A stretch of DNA of 11,729 nt from Deltaproteobacteria bacterium (GCA_030620935.1 JAUXIP010000028.1:1-11729); one strand, 5' to 3'; shown: positions 1-6,011, numbered from the stretch's first letter. The notes: a model not told the origin generated them from the letters alone. A program made the numbers and translations.

Positions 1-266
1 GAATTGGTGGAGATCAAGCGGGAGGTGATACCGAGCCGCTCGCACAGTTGCAGAGCCCAAGGTTTTTCGGTGATAAAGGAGTCCGGTCCGGCCTCCACCA
101 AAAACTCGCCTAACCGCTCGGTAGCGATGGAGCCACCCAAGCGTGGTGCCGCTTCGAGTAAGATGACCTCAATGCCGAGAGACCTTTCTCGGTCCAGCTC
201 GATCAGGCGGTGGGCAGCAGCCAAACCCGCGATACCTCCGCCGACGACGATGATGCGATGTTTCAT
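1..266 (-). CDS. hemG: Protoporphyrinogen oxidase, HemY type (N-terminal part; 3' end beyond the window)
   Basis: FAD-dependent oxidase of haem biosynthesis, converting (copro)protoporphyrinogen to the porphyrin. Only the first 88 codons are present; the gene runs off the left edge. The protein opens with MKHRIIVVGGGIAGLAAAH, the Rossmann FAD-binding GxGxxG (residues 9-14) directly at the N-terminus. An acidic residue ends the second beta strand (LLEA), followed by RLGGSIATE. Residues about 59-88 read EAGPDSFITEKPWALQLCER and then LG..SRLI.TN, the characteristic early block of HemY/PPOX proteins and the reason for this call over a generic amine oxidase or phytoene desaturase. The start is the ATG at 266; the preceding ribosome-binding site is weak (CAGG close to the ATG). 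The 460-bp region upstream separates it from the next gene, so it probably has its own promoter. Family assignment is strong; the exact substrate (coproporphyrinogen or protoporphyrinogen) cannot be told from this fragment. Confidence 0.88.
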   Translation of the reverse strand, partial: MKHRIIVVGGGIAGLAAAHRLIELDRERSLGIEVILLEAAPRLGGSIATERLGEFLVEAGPDSFITEKPWALQLCERLGITSRLISTN

Positions 267-331
267 CAACCTGACTTTAGACTACCCCGGGTTTCGCACT
301 GGCTCAACCTTTCGTGGAACAACCAGACAAA

Positions 332-347
332 TGTTACACAAATCACA
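332..347 (-). promoter_or_regulatory. Possible CRP/FNR-superfamily site upstream of hemG
   Basis: On the minus strand the 16-mer TGTGATTTGTGTAACA matches the CRP half-site pattern TGTGA-N6-TCACA at 9 of 10 half-site positions (the second half is TAACA). It lies about 66 bp upstream of the hemG ATG, a normal place for an activator or repressor site. The surrounding sequence is AT-rich, unlike the flanking repeat. I could not place convincing -35/-10 boxes beside it, so this is a motif match only. Confidence 0.3.
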
Positions 348-450
348 ACTTTAAAACAGATTGTTGAAAGACCCTGTTCCCAGGCCGGTCAAAAAGGTCC
401 CAGATGCAAGGCTTCGACCGTGAGCTCAGCCGAACGGCGCGCGAGAAACC

Positions 451-482
451 GATCCTTCGGCTTTGCTCAGGACAGGCTCAGC
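451..482. repeat. Nested dispersed repeat word inside the MITE-like block
   Basis: This stretch reads GATCCTTCGGCTTTGCTCAG followed by GACAGGCTCAGC. It contains GCTCAG twice as a direct repeat and resembles the CCTTCGACTTCGCTCAGGACAGGC-type dispersed words I know from many environmental bacterial genomes. It sits inside the larger 380-705 block, as if one repeat had inserted into another. There is no second copy in this window, so its repeated nature rests on recognition rather than comparison. Confidence 0.4.
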
Positions 483-485
483 GCA

Positions 486-541
486 GGCGTACTTAAGCAG
501 TACGCCGGAGCAAGGCGGTTGAGCGCGTCAGTCTCAACGCC
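486..541. other. Two consecutive hairpins within the repeat block
   Basis: Hairpin 1 has a perfect 8-bp stem: GGCGTACT (486-493) with AGTACGCC (499-506), enclosing a 5-nt loop. Hairpin 2 pairs 514-523 with 533-541 (GGCG, a bulged G, TTGAG against CTCAACGCC), with a 9-nt loop. Neither is followed by a T run on either strand, so they are not intrinsic terminators. They look like internal structure of the repeat. Confidence 0.5.
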
Positions 542-703
542 TGCCTGGGGGCGGCTTGAAGAGCCGATGCGTGGGACGAGTATGATAAGGCGTAGAAGAG
601 AGATGTTTTTAGCAAGCTTGCGAGCGTATGACTGACGTATCGCATCGACCCTGAAAGGCGCCGCCGGGCAGGCTATTGGCAGATGGGCCTTTTTCAACGG
701 TCT

Positions 704-716
704 GGCAAAGTTTGCC
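704..716. promoter_or_regulatory. 13-bp perfect dyad just past the binding-protein gene
   Basis: GGCAAA-G-TTTGCC is a perfect palindrome around one central base. It lies 10 bp past the stop codon of the minus-strand binding-protein gene and touches the right end of the 380-705 repeat. As RNA it would form only a short stem and no T run follows, so a terminator is unlikely. It could be a protein-binding dyad or part of the repeat boundary. Confidence 0.25.
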
Positions 717-726
717 GTGGACACAC

Positions 727-1656
727 CTATGACTTGAATTCTTTCAGAACTTCATCGACGAACCTTGCATCAAGGAACTTCTTGAAATCGACTGCCCCTC
801 GATCTTTGAGGGCAGGGACACTCTCCCAGGCGTTCTGGATGGCGGCCAGATCGGGGGTCGGTTCTGAGCGCATTAACCTATCGGTCTCGGAATAGAGACG
901 GTTGACGTCCTCATCGAGCAACTTAGTGGTCTTTTTTAAATAGACTTTGGCCTCCTCTGGATGCGTTTTCCAATACCTTGTCCCCTCGACAAAGCCGGCG
1001 ACGATCGCCTTTACTACATGGGGCTGCTCTTTGATCAGACGATCACTGGCCACTACGCCCCTATTAGCAAATCTCACCTGCGTTTTTGACATGTCGGAGA
1101 TGACGTTGAACCCTGCCTTCTTCGCGATAGGGATAAAACTCGAGGTCACCATGGCGCTATCCACTTGACCGCTAGCCAGAGAGGCTGCCCGTGCAGCCGC
1201 ATTACCAAGCTGGAGCAATTGCACATCTCTATCCGGTTCCATTCCCCATTGGCGTAAGAAAGAACGGGTCTCGATATCCGAGAAGGACCCATCGCGGCTA
1301 ACCGCGATTGTTTTTCCCTTCAGATCCTTGGGGCTATGAATCTCTGCTCTGCCTACTAGAAGGTGGTCAAAGCGGTCAATATTCACCATAACGATTTTCA
1401 TCGGCGCACCTTCTAATCCCATCGCCTTAAGCGCGTCGGTGACAGGGGCGGTAGCGGCAGAGACCCTCCCGGACACTACGGCCTCTATAGAGGCCTGCAT
1501 CGACTTCTTCCCAGTGCTGACATAGAACATGGTCATGTCCAGACCATGCTTTTTGAAAAAGCCCTTTTCGTGGGAGAACTTAAGGACATCGACATTGGCC
1601 CCTGAGCCCACATAGGCAAAAACAGTGCTCGAAGAGGAAGGTCTTTTACTGTTCAT
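727..1656 (-). CDS. NitT/TauT-type ABC transporter substrate-binding protein lacking a signal peptide
   Basis: A 309-residue periplasmic-binding-protein fold of the NMT1/SsuA-like class, the solute receptors of nitrate/taurine/sulfonate/pyrimidine-type ABC importers. The N-terminus goes straight into the first strand, TVFAYVGSGANVDVLKFSHE (residues 11-30). This is followed by KGFFKKHGLD, the usual 'GFFKK.GLDV' block, then QASIEAVVSGRVSAATAP, DLKGKTIAVSRDGSFSDI at the domain crossover, and a C-terminal helical part with YWKTHPEEAKVYLKK. Family members normally carry a 20-30 residue signal peptide; none exists here, and an in-frame TAA at 1669-1671 blocks any upstream extension. The ATG at 1656 has AGAAGG six bases before it. 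No permease or ATPase gene is adjacent. There are no cysteines, so the CCCFC motif of THI5-type HMP synthases is absent. The ligand cannot be inferred. It could be an orphan cytoplasmic receptor or an N-terminally truncated importer component. Confidence 0.8.
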   Translation of the reverse strand: MNSKRPSSSSTVFAYVGSGANVDVLKFSHEKGFFKKHGLDMTMFYVSTGKKSMQASIEAVVSGRVSAATAPVTDALKAMGLEGAPMKIVMVNIDRFDHLLVGRAEIHSPKDLKGKTIAVSRDGSFSDIETRSFLRQWGMEPDRDVQLLQLGNAAARAASLASGQVDSAMVTSSFIPIAKKAGFNVISDMSKTQVRFANRGVVASDRLIKEQPHVVKAIVAGFVEGTRYWKTHPEEAKVYLKKTTKLLDEDVNRLYSETDRLMRSEPTPDLAAIQNAWESVPALKDRGAVDFKKFLDARFVDEVLKEFKS

Positions 1657-1678
1657 AAGCAGCCTTCTTTAAAAGCAT
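1646..1678 (-). other. Possible 10-codon leader ORF overlapping the binding-protein start
   Basis: An ATG at 1678 with GGAGAG just upstream opens MLLKKAAYEQ and stops at TAA (1648-1646), overlapping the start of the 309-codon gene in another frame. It is the first ATG after the predicted promoter. It could couple translation or be what is left of a lost N-terminus. It is too short to call a gene with confidence. Confidence 0.25.
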
Positions 1679-1698
1679 AGCTGTCTCTCCAAGCACAA

Positions 1699-1727
1699 AT
1701 TATAATACCTCTAGGGCATATCGTCAA
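1699..1727 (-). promoter_or_regulatory. Near-consensus sigma-70 promoter for the binding-protein gene
   Basis: On the minus strand, TTGACG (1727-1722) is followed after exactly 17 bp by a perfect TATAAT (1704-1699). Transcription would start near 1692, giving a leader of about 36 nt before the ATG at 1656. A pyrimidine-rich tract lies immediately upstream. This is the best promoter in the window. Confidence 0.75.
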
Positions 1728-1746
1728 AGGAAAAGGAAAAGGAAAG
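1726..1746. repeat. Short AAAAGG hexamer tract in the divergent promoter region
   Basis: About three and a half units with 6-bp period (AAAGG, AAAAGG, AAAAGG, AAAG) sit directly behind the -35 box of the minus-strand promoter. The tract is too short to claim phase variation, but it lies between two divergent genes and could affect promoter strength if its copy number varied. Confidence 0.4.
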
Positions 1747-1794
1747 AGGGGCTTGACTTTTTGTCTGCCTGCATAATAGGGGGTAGGAACACCA

Positions 1795-1823
1795 TTTAAA
1801 GCTACCCACTGCGATGCTACAAT
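1795..1823 (+). promoter_or_regulatory. Candidate promoter for the TPR-TonB_C gene
   Basis: TTTAAA (1795-1800; 4 of 6 to the -35 consensus), a 17-bp spacer, then TACAAT (1818-1823; 5 of 6 to the -10). Transcription would begin near 1830, giving a very short leader before the ATG at 1847. A GGGTAG (1781-1786) / CTACCC (1802-1807) inverted repeat flanks the -35 box. Confidence 0.35.
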
Positions 1824-1846
1824 GAACCAGCTTAGAATAACTTTTT

Positions 1847-2629
1847 ATGCTTAGGTGTCTTTTAGCCGTCCTCTGTTTTTTAGTTTTACCGTTAGGCTCC
1901 TATGCCTTTTCAGGCGAGAGCAACGACTTCTTTCACCCCATCCTTGAAGCGCGAGCCTTAGTCAGAACAGGCAGATATTCCGAAGCCCTTCTCATTCTGC
2001 ACAGGTCCGTAACCATCGCTGAGCAAGCCGGGGAAAATCTCATAGCTGCCATTGCGCTCAATAACATCGCCGAAATTCACCGCCTCCAAGGAAATTCCCC
2101 CGAGGCCCTCAATTTCTCCCAGCAGGCTTTGGAAAAATACCGGAATATCGGGCATCAGACCGGCGTAGCCACGACCCAGCAGCGAATCGACGAGCTTTTG
2201 CTCCAGAGCGAAGAGGTCGAAAAAATCTCCAGCGGAAAAAGAGATGCGATGATTCACGAGGCAATCGAGCGCGTCAGAAATCGCGTCCTGGCCCACCAAA
2301 AGGAGTCGGAGCCCAAACCCAGAGGCGGATCAGAGTATGCCGCTTATATTCAGGGTGTTAAAAACGCCATCGTGCGGGTTTGGAGATACCCGGAGGCGGC
2401 TCTCAAAAATAGACAGGAGGGAAGAGTCGAAGTCGAGTTCACCATCCTCGAAAACGGGAACCTAGAACATGTGCGTATCCTGCACTCCTCGGAATATGCC
2501 TCGATGGATCAAGAAGCGCTGCGGGCCGTGAAGGGGTCCGCGCCTTTTCATCGTATTCCGGAGAAGCTTGGGTTGAAGCGAATGAGCGTTGAATTTACCT
2601 TCAACTATATCCTCGAAAAAACGCCCTAA
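1847..2629 (+). CDS. Secreted TPR protein with a C-terminal TonB domain
   Basis: A 260-residue protein. Residues 1-20 form a signal peptide (MLRCLLAVLCFLVLPLGSYA) with a good type I cleavage site after SYA. Residues about 28-60 and 63-100 look like two TPR units, with the GRYSEAL and GNSPEAL turns and NNIAEIHRLQG. Residues 110-160 are a charged linker. Residues about 164-256 match the TonB C-terminal fold: YIQGVKNAIVRVWRYPEAAL, then EGRVEVEFTILENGNLEHVR, a SMDQEAL helix, and a final MSVEFTFNY strand. True TonB proteins use an uncleaved signal-anchor and a Pro-rich spacer to pass ExbBD energy to outer-membrane receptors. Here the N-terminus looks cleavable and the spacer is replaced by TPRs, so an energy-transducing role is doubtful; a periplasmic adaptor is as likely. 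The ribosome-binding site is weak. It diverges from the binding-protein gene and converges, after a 32-bp gap, on a TPR lipoprotein. Confidence 0.8.
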   Translation: MLRCLLAVLCFLVLPLGSYAFSGESNDFFHPILEARALVRTGRYSEALLILHRSVTIAEQAGENLIAAIALNNIAEIHRLQGNSPEALNFSQQALEKYRNIGHQTGVATTQQRIDELLLQSEEVEKISSGKRDAMIHEAIERVRNRVLAHQKESEPKPRGGSEYAAYIQGVKNAIVRVWRYPEAALKNRQEGRVEVEFTILENGNLEHVRILHSSEYASMDQEALRAVKGSAPFHRIPEKLGLKRMSVEFTFNYILEKTP

Positions 2630-2661
2630 AAAGGGACCCACGGAAGATTCCATGAGGAGAC

Positions 2662-3520
2662 CTACTTAGACCGCATTCTAACAATCCCTTCGAGAGCCTC
2701 TTGGTTGTACCTATCCAACCCTAATGCCCTTACATAGCTCTCGTCCGCCCGCCCCAAAAAACCCAGGGCATCATAATTCTTGCCCTTCAAAGCAAGCACT
2801 CGCGCCAACCACGTGGGTTCCTCAACGAGGATGGGTTCGACAATCTCAAGAAAGTTGAGCGACTGTCGGTAATCGGCTAAATGATAATGGGCCCGGGCCA
2901 AATAGTAATAACCGAAACGATTTCTAGAATCGATAGCGATGGCCTTTTCCAGTTTGGCCAATCCCTTTTCATATTCCTGATTCTCCAACAGCTTTCTACC
3001 TTCCTCGGCGAGTCGTAGGGACAGCGCGCTCCGGGGAGGCGTCGCAGGAGTAATCTTGGCTATGAGAGAGGGTTCTTCCGGCGGTGACGGTGTCGGTCCC
3101 CGCCGCATGGCATCCCACAGATCCCCGCTCTCCTCAGACCCTGGTGTCTTCACTGGCTCTCCTTTGAGATCCGTCTCTTGAATCCTACCTTCCTTTAGCT
3201 CCGGCGAGGTCGCGCCGGAGCCGGGCAAATTCTCGACAGAGACACCGGATCGCCGTGAACCCCAAAGGATCCAACCGACTTGCAGGACCTTCTTCCAGCG
3301 CCCTTTCTCGAACCTTGTCGCCAGTGACAACCGCTCTTTCGGTTTCCGTCGGTTTTGCCAGGGGTGCCGAGGCGCGAGGACTGCGGAATATAGGTGGACT
3401 GATCCGACGAGGAGATTGATAAATCGCTAACGGATCACACGCCTGAAGAAATACGAGAACAAGGACGCAGGCCAAAACCGGCCCAAACAGTTGGGATGCA
3501 TGAATTCTAGGCTTCATCAT
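2662..3520 (-). CDS. TPR lipoprotein with a broken frame (one +1 shift, probably near 3260)
   Basis: Two overlapping minus-strand frames make one sensible protein. The first (start 3520, with AAGGAAG four bases before the ATG) encodes a lipoprotein signal ending in the lipobox LQAC: Cys28, with Asp at +2, which suggests inner-membrane retention. A Pro/Ser-rich stretch follows. Its frame stops at 3185. The second frame, ending at 2662, carries a linker and then TPR-like helices: LAEEGRKLLENQEYEKGLAK, FGYYYLARAHYHLADYRQSL, and GFLGRADESYVRALGLDRYN. The frames differ by one skipped base. The switch must lie between about 3430 and 3185; the run TTTGGGG (minus strand; Cs at 3260-3263) is the best place, because the downstream frame is implausibly Trp-rich before it and the upstream frame Arg/Cys-rich after it. 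Joined, the protein is about 285 residues. The break could be a sequencing error, a recent mutation or programmed slippage. Function unknown; probably an envelope scaffold. Confidence 0.7.
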
Positions 3521-3552
3521 GGGACTTCCTTCCCCGCAATTCCATTTTGCTC

Positions 3553-3582
3553 TTTATATCACGAATGAATGTATCTTTTGAA
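3553..3582 (-). promoter_or_regulatory. Candidate promoter for the TPR lipoprotein
   Basis: On the minus strand, TTCAAA (3582-3577) is followed after 18 bp by TATAAA (3558-3553), roughly 30 bp upstream of the lipoprotein ATG at 3520. The -35 matches 4 of 6 and the -10 matches 5 of 6. It lies in the 162-bp divergent spacer shared with the cyclase gene. Confidence 0.35.
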
Positions 3583-3671
3583 CTCCCAGCTCCCTGAAGA
3601 ACCAATTGACAATAGATAAACCGGGCTCCTACGTCGCTTCTCTTTCTTCCACGGCTCTTCAATGGTACATT

Positions 3672-3676
3672 AGGAG
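3672..3676 (+). promoter_or_regulatory. Ribosome-binding site of the cyclase gene
   Basis: AGGAG six bases before the ATG at 3683 supports that start. A second in-frame ATG at 3695 also has GGGAG at a workable distance, so starting at residue 5 of the listed protein is possible. Confidence 0.6.
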
Positions 3677-3682
3677 AATCTA

Positions 3683-4909
3683 ATGGGAGTTAAAATGTTC
3701 AGTGGGTTTCTACAAATCGGACTGACCGACATCATCGACATATTCTTTTTCGCCGTCTTGCTCTACACCGCCATCGTTTGGGTTCAAAGAACCCGGGCTG
3801 CCTTTGTCATTAGAGGGATTTTTATCCTTGGAGCCGTTTATATCCTGGCCCGGCAGCTCGACCTTAAACTGACCACGTGGATCTTTCAGGGTTTCTTCGC
3901 CATTTTATTGATCATCGTCGTGGTGATCTTTCAGGAGGAATTGAGGCAGATCTTCGAAAGAGTCGCCGTATGGAGCCTGGGCCGAAAAGGAGCCCCGGCG
4001 TTGCGTTCCGGCACTCTCGATATCTTGGTCCGGACCTTGGTGGACCTCGCCAAGGAAAAGATCGGCGCCCTTATCGTCGTCAGAGGGAACGATCCCATGG
4101 AAAGACATATCGTGGGTGGCATCCAGTTGGACGGAAGACTCAGCGAACCTTTGTTGAAAAGCGTCTTTGATCCCCACTCCCCGGGACACGACGGGGCCGT
4201 CATCGTCGAGAGAGACCGGCTCTCGCGCTTTGCAGCCCACCTGCCTCTTTCCGAAGATTTTCAGCAACTGTCCAGCGTGGGGACACGGCACAGCGCCGCC
4301 TTGGGTCTGGCAGAATTAACCGACGCGCTTTGCCTGGTCGTCTCTGAAGAAAGAGGACAGATCTCCATCGCACGAGACGGTACGCTTCGCCAGATCGACA
4401 ACCCACAACAATTAAGATCTCTGGTCCATGAATTCTTGCAGGAAAAGTACCCGACCCGAGACCAAAGCAAGATTTCCGTCCATCTCCTGAGAGAAAACTG
4501 GTTTGCAAAGGTCGTCGCCCTTTCCTTGACGGTGGCCCTTTGGTATATCTTTGTCCCCGGCTCAAAAACCATAGAGGCTACTTATAAAATCCCGGTCAAT
4601 GTCGAAAACCTGCCCCACAACCTCTATCTCGACACGGTTGATCCTCCGGAGATCAACGCAACCTTCACAGGACCACAGCGGGCCTTCTATCTTTTCGACC
4701 CAAAAAAACTGAAGCTCACCGTCGATGCCTCCCTGGCGGAACTCGGTCGCAGGACTTTCACTATCTCCGACCAGGACCTTCGCCATCCCAAAGACCTGAC
4801 GATTCAGGAGCTCACTCCGACGACATTGAAGATCTCGGTGAAAAAATTGTCCGTGACCAACGAGAAGAAACCGGCTGGAGGACAAACTACGAACGGAAAA
4901 GAAGAATAA
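3683..4909 (+). CDS. cdaA: CdaA-type diadenylate cyclase fused to a YbbR (CdaR-like) domain
   Basis: A 408-residue membrane enzyme that makes c-di-AMP from two ATP. Three membrane segments occupy residues about 17-35, 40-57 and 66-84, then FQEELRQIFERV leads into the DAC domain (about 100-235). The active-site DGA is at 170-172 (HDGAVIV). The second motif reads GTRHSAALG at 200-208, where CdaA/DisA proteins usually have RHR, so the third position is Ser204 instead of Arg. SEERG.ISI follows at 221-228. A fourth membrane segment (about 273-291, NWFAKVVALSLTVALWYIFV) then leads to a single YbbR repeat (about 297-385), which should lie outside the membrane, and a charged tail. In Firmicutes the cyclase (CdaA) and its YbbR regulator (CdaR) are separate neighbouring genes; here they are one chain. 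glmM is not adjacent. It converges with glk after 23 bp with no visible terminator. Confidence 0.9.
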   Translation: MGVKMFSGFLQIGLTDIIDIFFFAVLLYTAIVWVQRTRAAFVIRGIFILGAVYILARQLDLKLTTWIFQGFFAILLIIVVVIFQEELRQIFERVAVWSLGRKGAPALRSGTLDILVRTLVDLAKEKIGALIVVRGNDPMERHIVGGIQLDGRLSEPLLKSVFDPHSPGHDGAVIVERDRLSRFAAHLPLSEDFQQLSSVGTRHSAALGLAELTDALCLVVSEERGQISIARDGTLRQIDNPQQLRSLVHEFLQEKYPTRDQSKISVHLLRENWFAKVVALSLTVALWYIFVPGSKTIEATYKIPVNVENLPHNLYLDTVDPPEINATFTGPQRAFYLFDPKKLKLTVDASLAELGRRTFTISDQDLRHPKDLTIQELTPTTLKISVKKLSVTNEKKPAGGQTTNGKEE

Positions 4910-4932
4910 GAATGGGAGAGCGGGCGGGTACG

Positions 4933-5916
4933 CTACAATTCCTTCGCGAAGCGAGCGGCGCCGAGCAAAGGAGCGCGAGGGTTTAACGATACGGAGACTT
5001 TCATCTCATTCATGAGCTTTGAATAACGTCCCTTGTCGCTGAATCCCCGCATGAATCCCCCTTTTTGCAGTGCCGGGAGAATTTTGGGAGCTATGCCCCC
5101 TCCGACAAACACGCCCCCCACAGCCATGCACTTGAGCGCCAGGTTTCCCGCCTCGGCCCCGTAGATGGAGCAAAATAGATCCAAGGCTTCGACGCACATA
5201 GAGTCTTCTTCCGCAAGAGCGGCTTCGGAAACTACAGCGCCGGGATCATCCGACTTGAGCTTATTTTTGAGCCACGAGGGTTCGAAAACGTCTCCGGTGT
5301 CGCGCAGAAAGCGATAGATACCGTAGAGCCCGGGGCCGGACAGCACACGTTCATAGCTCACATGGCCCTTAAACTTAACCCGGAGATATTTTAGAAGCTC
5401 GATCTCTTGGTCCGTCCGCGGCGCAAAATCGGCATGGCCTCCCTCTGAGGCAACGGGATGGTACCGACTCCCATCCCAGTAAAGCATAGCCTGTCCTAAC
5501 CCGGTCCCCGCGGCAATGACCCCTATGTTGCCCTTTCGTTTCGGCCCGACACCCGGGTTCAAGACGCTGAGTTCATCGGATTGCAGATAGAGGATGCCAT
5601 AGGCCGCTGCCTCCAGATCATTGAGCAACTTGACACGCGGCGCTTTGAGGGTTCGAGCGAGCGCGCTTTCCTCCAACAACCACGGGAGGTTGGTCGTCTG
5701 GCATCTTCCTTCGATCACCGGACCGGCCACACCGAAACAAGCCGCCCCGAGAGACTGCCCGGCCTCCTCCTTGAGAAACCGACTCAGAACCTCATCGAAC
5801 GACGAATACTCCTGGCTCCCGTACGTCGCATCGCGAAGCAGTCGTATTCCGCCACCCGTCTCCTCAAACAACGCCAGCACCGTCTTCGTGCCGCCGATAT
5901 CACCAGCCAAAATCAT
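4933..5916 (-). CDS. glk: Glucokinase (Glk family)
   Basis: ATP-dependent phosphorylation of glucose to glucose-6-phosphate. The 327 residues match the usual length of the proteobacterial Glk family. Visible motifs: DIGGTKT phosphate loop (6-12); TTNLPW (74-79); Asn99-Asp100 in LLNDLEAAAYG, with Asp100 the catalytic base; AAGTGLGQA (135-143); SEGGH with Glu158 and His161 as sugar ligands; YERVLSG with Glu189; and GGGIAPKI near the C-terminus. These line up with E. coli Glk N99, D100, E157, H160 and E187. The start at 5916 puts the phosphate loop at the very N-terminus as expected; its ribosome-binding site (AAGAG) is weak. It is the last gene of the sugar-phosphate cluster but is separated from gnd by a 159-bp repeat-rich gap, so its expression may be partly uncoupled. 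It feeds glucose into the pathway encoded upstream. Confidence 0.95.
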   Translation of the reverse strand: MILAGDIGGTKTVLALFEETGGGIRLLRDATYGSQEYSSFDEVLSRFLKEEAGQSLGAACFGVAGPVIEGRCQTTNLPWLLEESALARTLKAPRVKLLNDLEAAAYGILYLQSDELSVLNPGVGPKRKGNIGVIAAGTGLGQAMLYWDGSRYHPVASEGGHADFAPRTDQEIELLKYLRVKFKGHVSYERVLSGPGLYGIYRFLRDTGDVFEPSWLKNKLKSDDPGAVVSEAALAEEDSMCVEALDLFCSIYGAEAGNLALKCMAVGGVFVGGGIAPKILPALQKGGFMRGFSDKGRYSKLMNEMKVSVSLNPRAPLLGAARFAKEL

Positions 5917-5970
5917 ACACTCTTGTCAAAGTCAAAATGAATGAAGAAAGCGAAGTCAGTAGTCAGAAAA

Positions 5971-6011
5971 CAGAATTCAGAACTCTGGCCTCTCCTGGAT
6001 TCTGAATTCTG
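5971..6011. repeat. 12-bp perfect inverted repeat in the gnd-glk gap
   Basis: CAGAATTCAGAA (5971-5982) and TTCTGAATTCTG (6000-6011) are exact inverted copies with a 17-nt loop. A further CTGAATTCT lies at 6016-6024, giving a direct repeat with 6003-6010 and a 9-bp alternative pairing with 5972-5980. Related CTGA words continue to about 5951 (CTGACTACTGACTTCG on the minus strand). In a gnd-glk transcript this would form a hairpin, but no T run follows it, so RNA processing or stability is likelier than termination. Confidence 0.6.

Larger units (their letters stand above)
380..705. repeat. MITE-like interspersed repeat block with imperfect inverted ends
   Basis: The two ends are inverted copies of each other. 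Bases 380-401 (CCAGGCCGGTCAAAAAGGTC and on) match the reverse complement of 684-705 (CCAGACCGTTGAAAAAGGCC and on) at 18 of the first 22 positions, with the invariant core AAAAAGG, and both run on into a CAGATG/CATCTG-like word. The interior has strong hairpins and no credible gene. Ends of the type CAGGCNGTTNAAAAAGG..CAGATG are, to my knowledge, common as dispersed non-coding repeats in Desulfobacterota, Nitrospirota and related genomes. No target-site duplication is obvious. The block fills most of the 460-bp gap between hemG and the binding-protein gene; the rest (267-379) is the hemG leader. Small ORFs crossing the block are not convincing. Confidence 0.6.

Noticed and set aside
612..621. 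GCAAGCTTGC 10-bp palindrome
   Set aside because: Short palindromes like this arise by chance, and it has no supporting context beyond lying inside the repeat.
210..724. Small open frames on both strands in the hemG-binding protein gap
   Set aside because: They cross the inverted-end repeat and its hairpins, are low-complexity in composition, and match no family I recognise.
727..1656. Binding protein as a THI5-type HMP-phosphate synthase
   Set aside because: The protein has no cysteine, so the CCCFC motif of yeast-type THI5 is absent; nothing else points to thiamine synthesis.
1753..1777. TTGACT and CATAAT as a promoter for the TPR-TonB_C gene
   Set aside because: Only 13 bp apart, too short for sigma-70; the 1795-1823 pair has correct spacing.
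3606..3611. Perfect TTGACA upstream of the cyclase gene
   Set aside because: No acceptable -10 box 16-18 bp downstream (CTACGT/TACGTC), so not called a promoter.
4910..4932. Possible bidirectional terminator between the cyclase and glk
   Set aside because: The 23-bp gap has no inverted repeat or T run.
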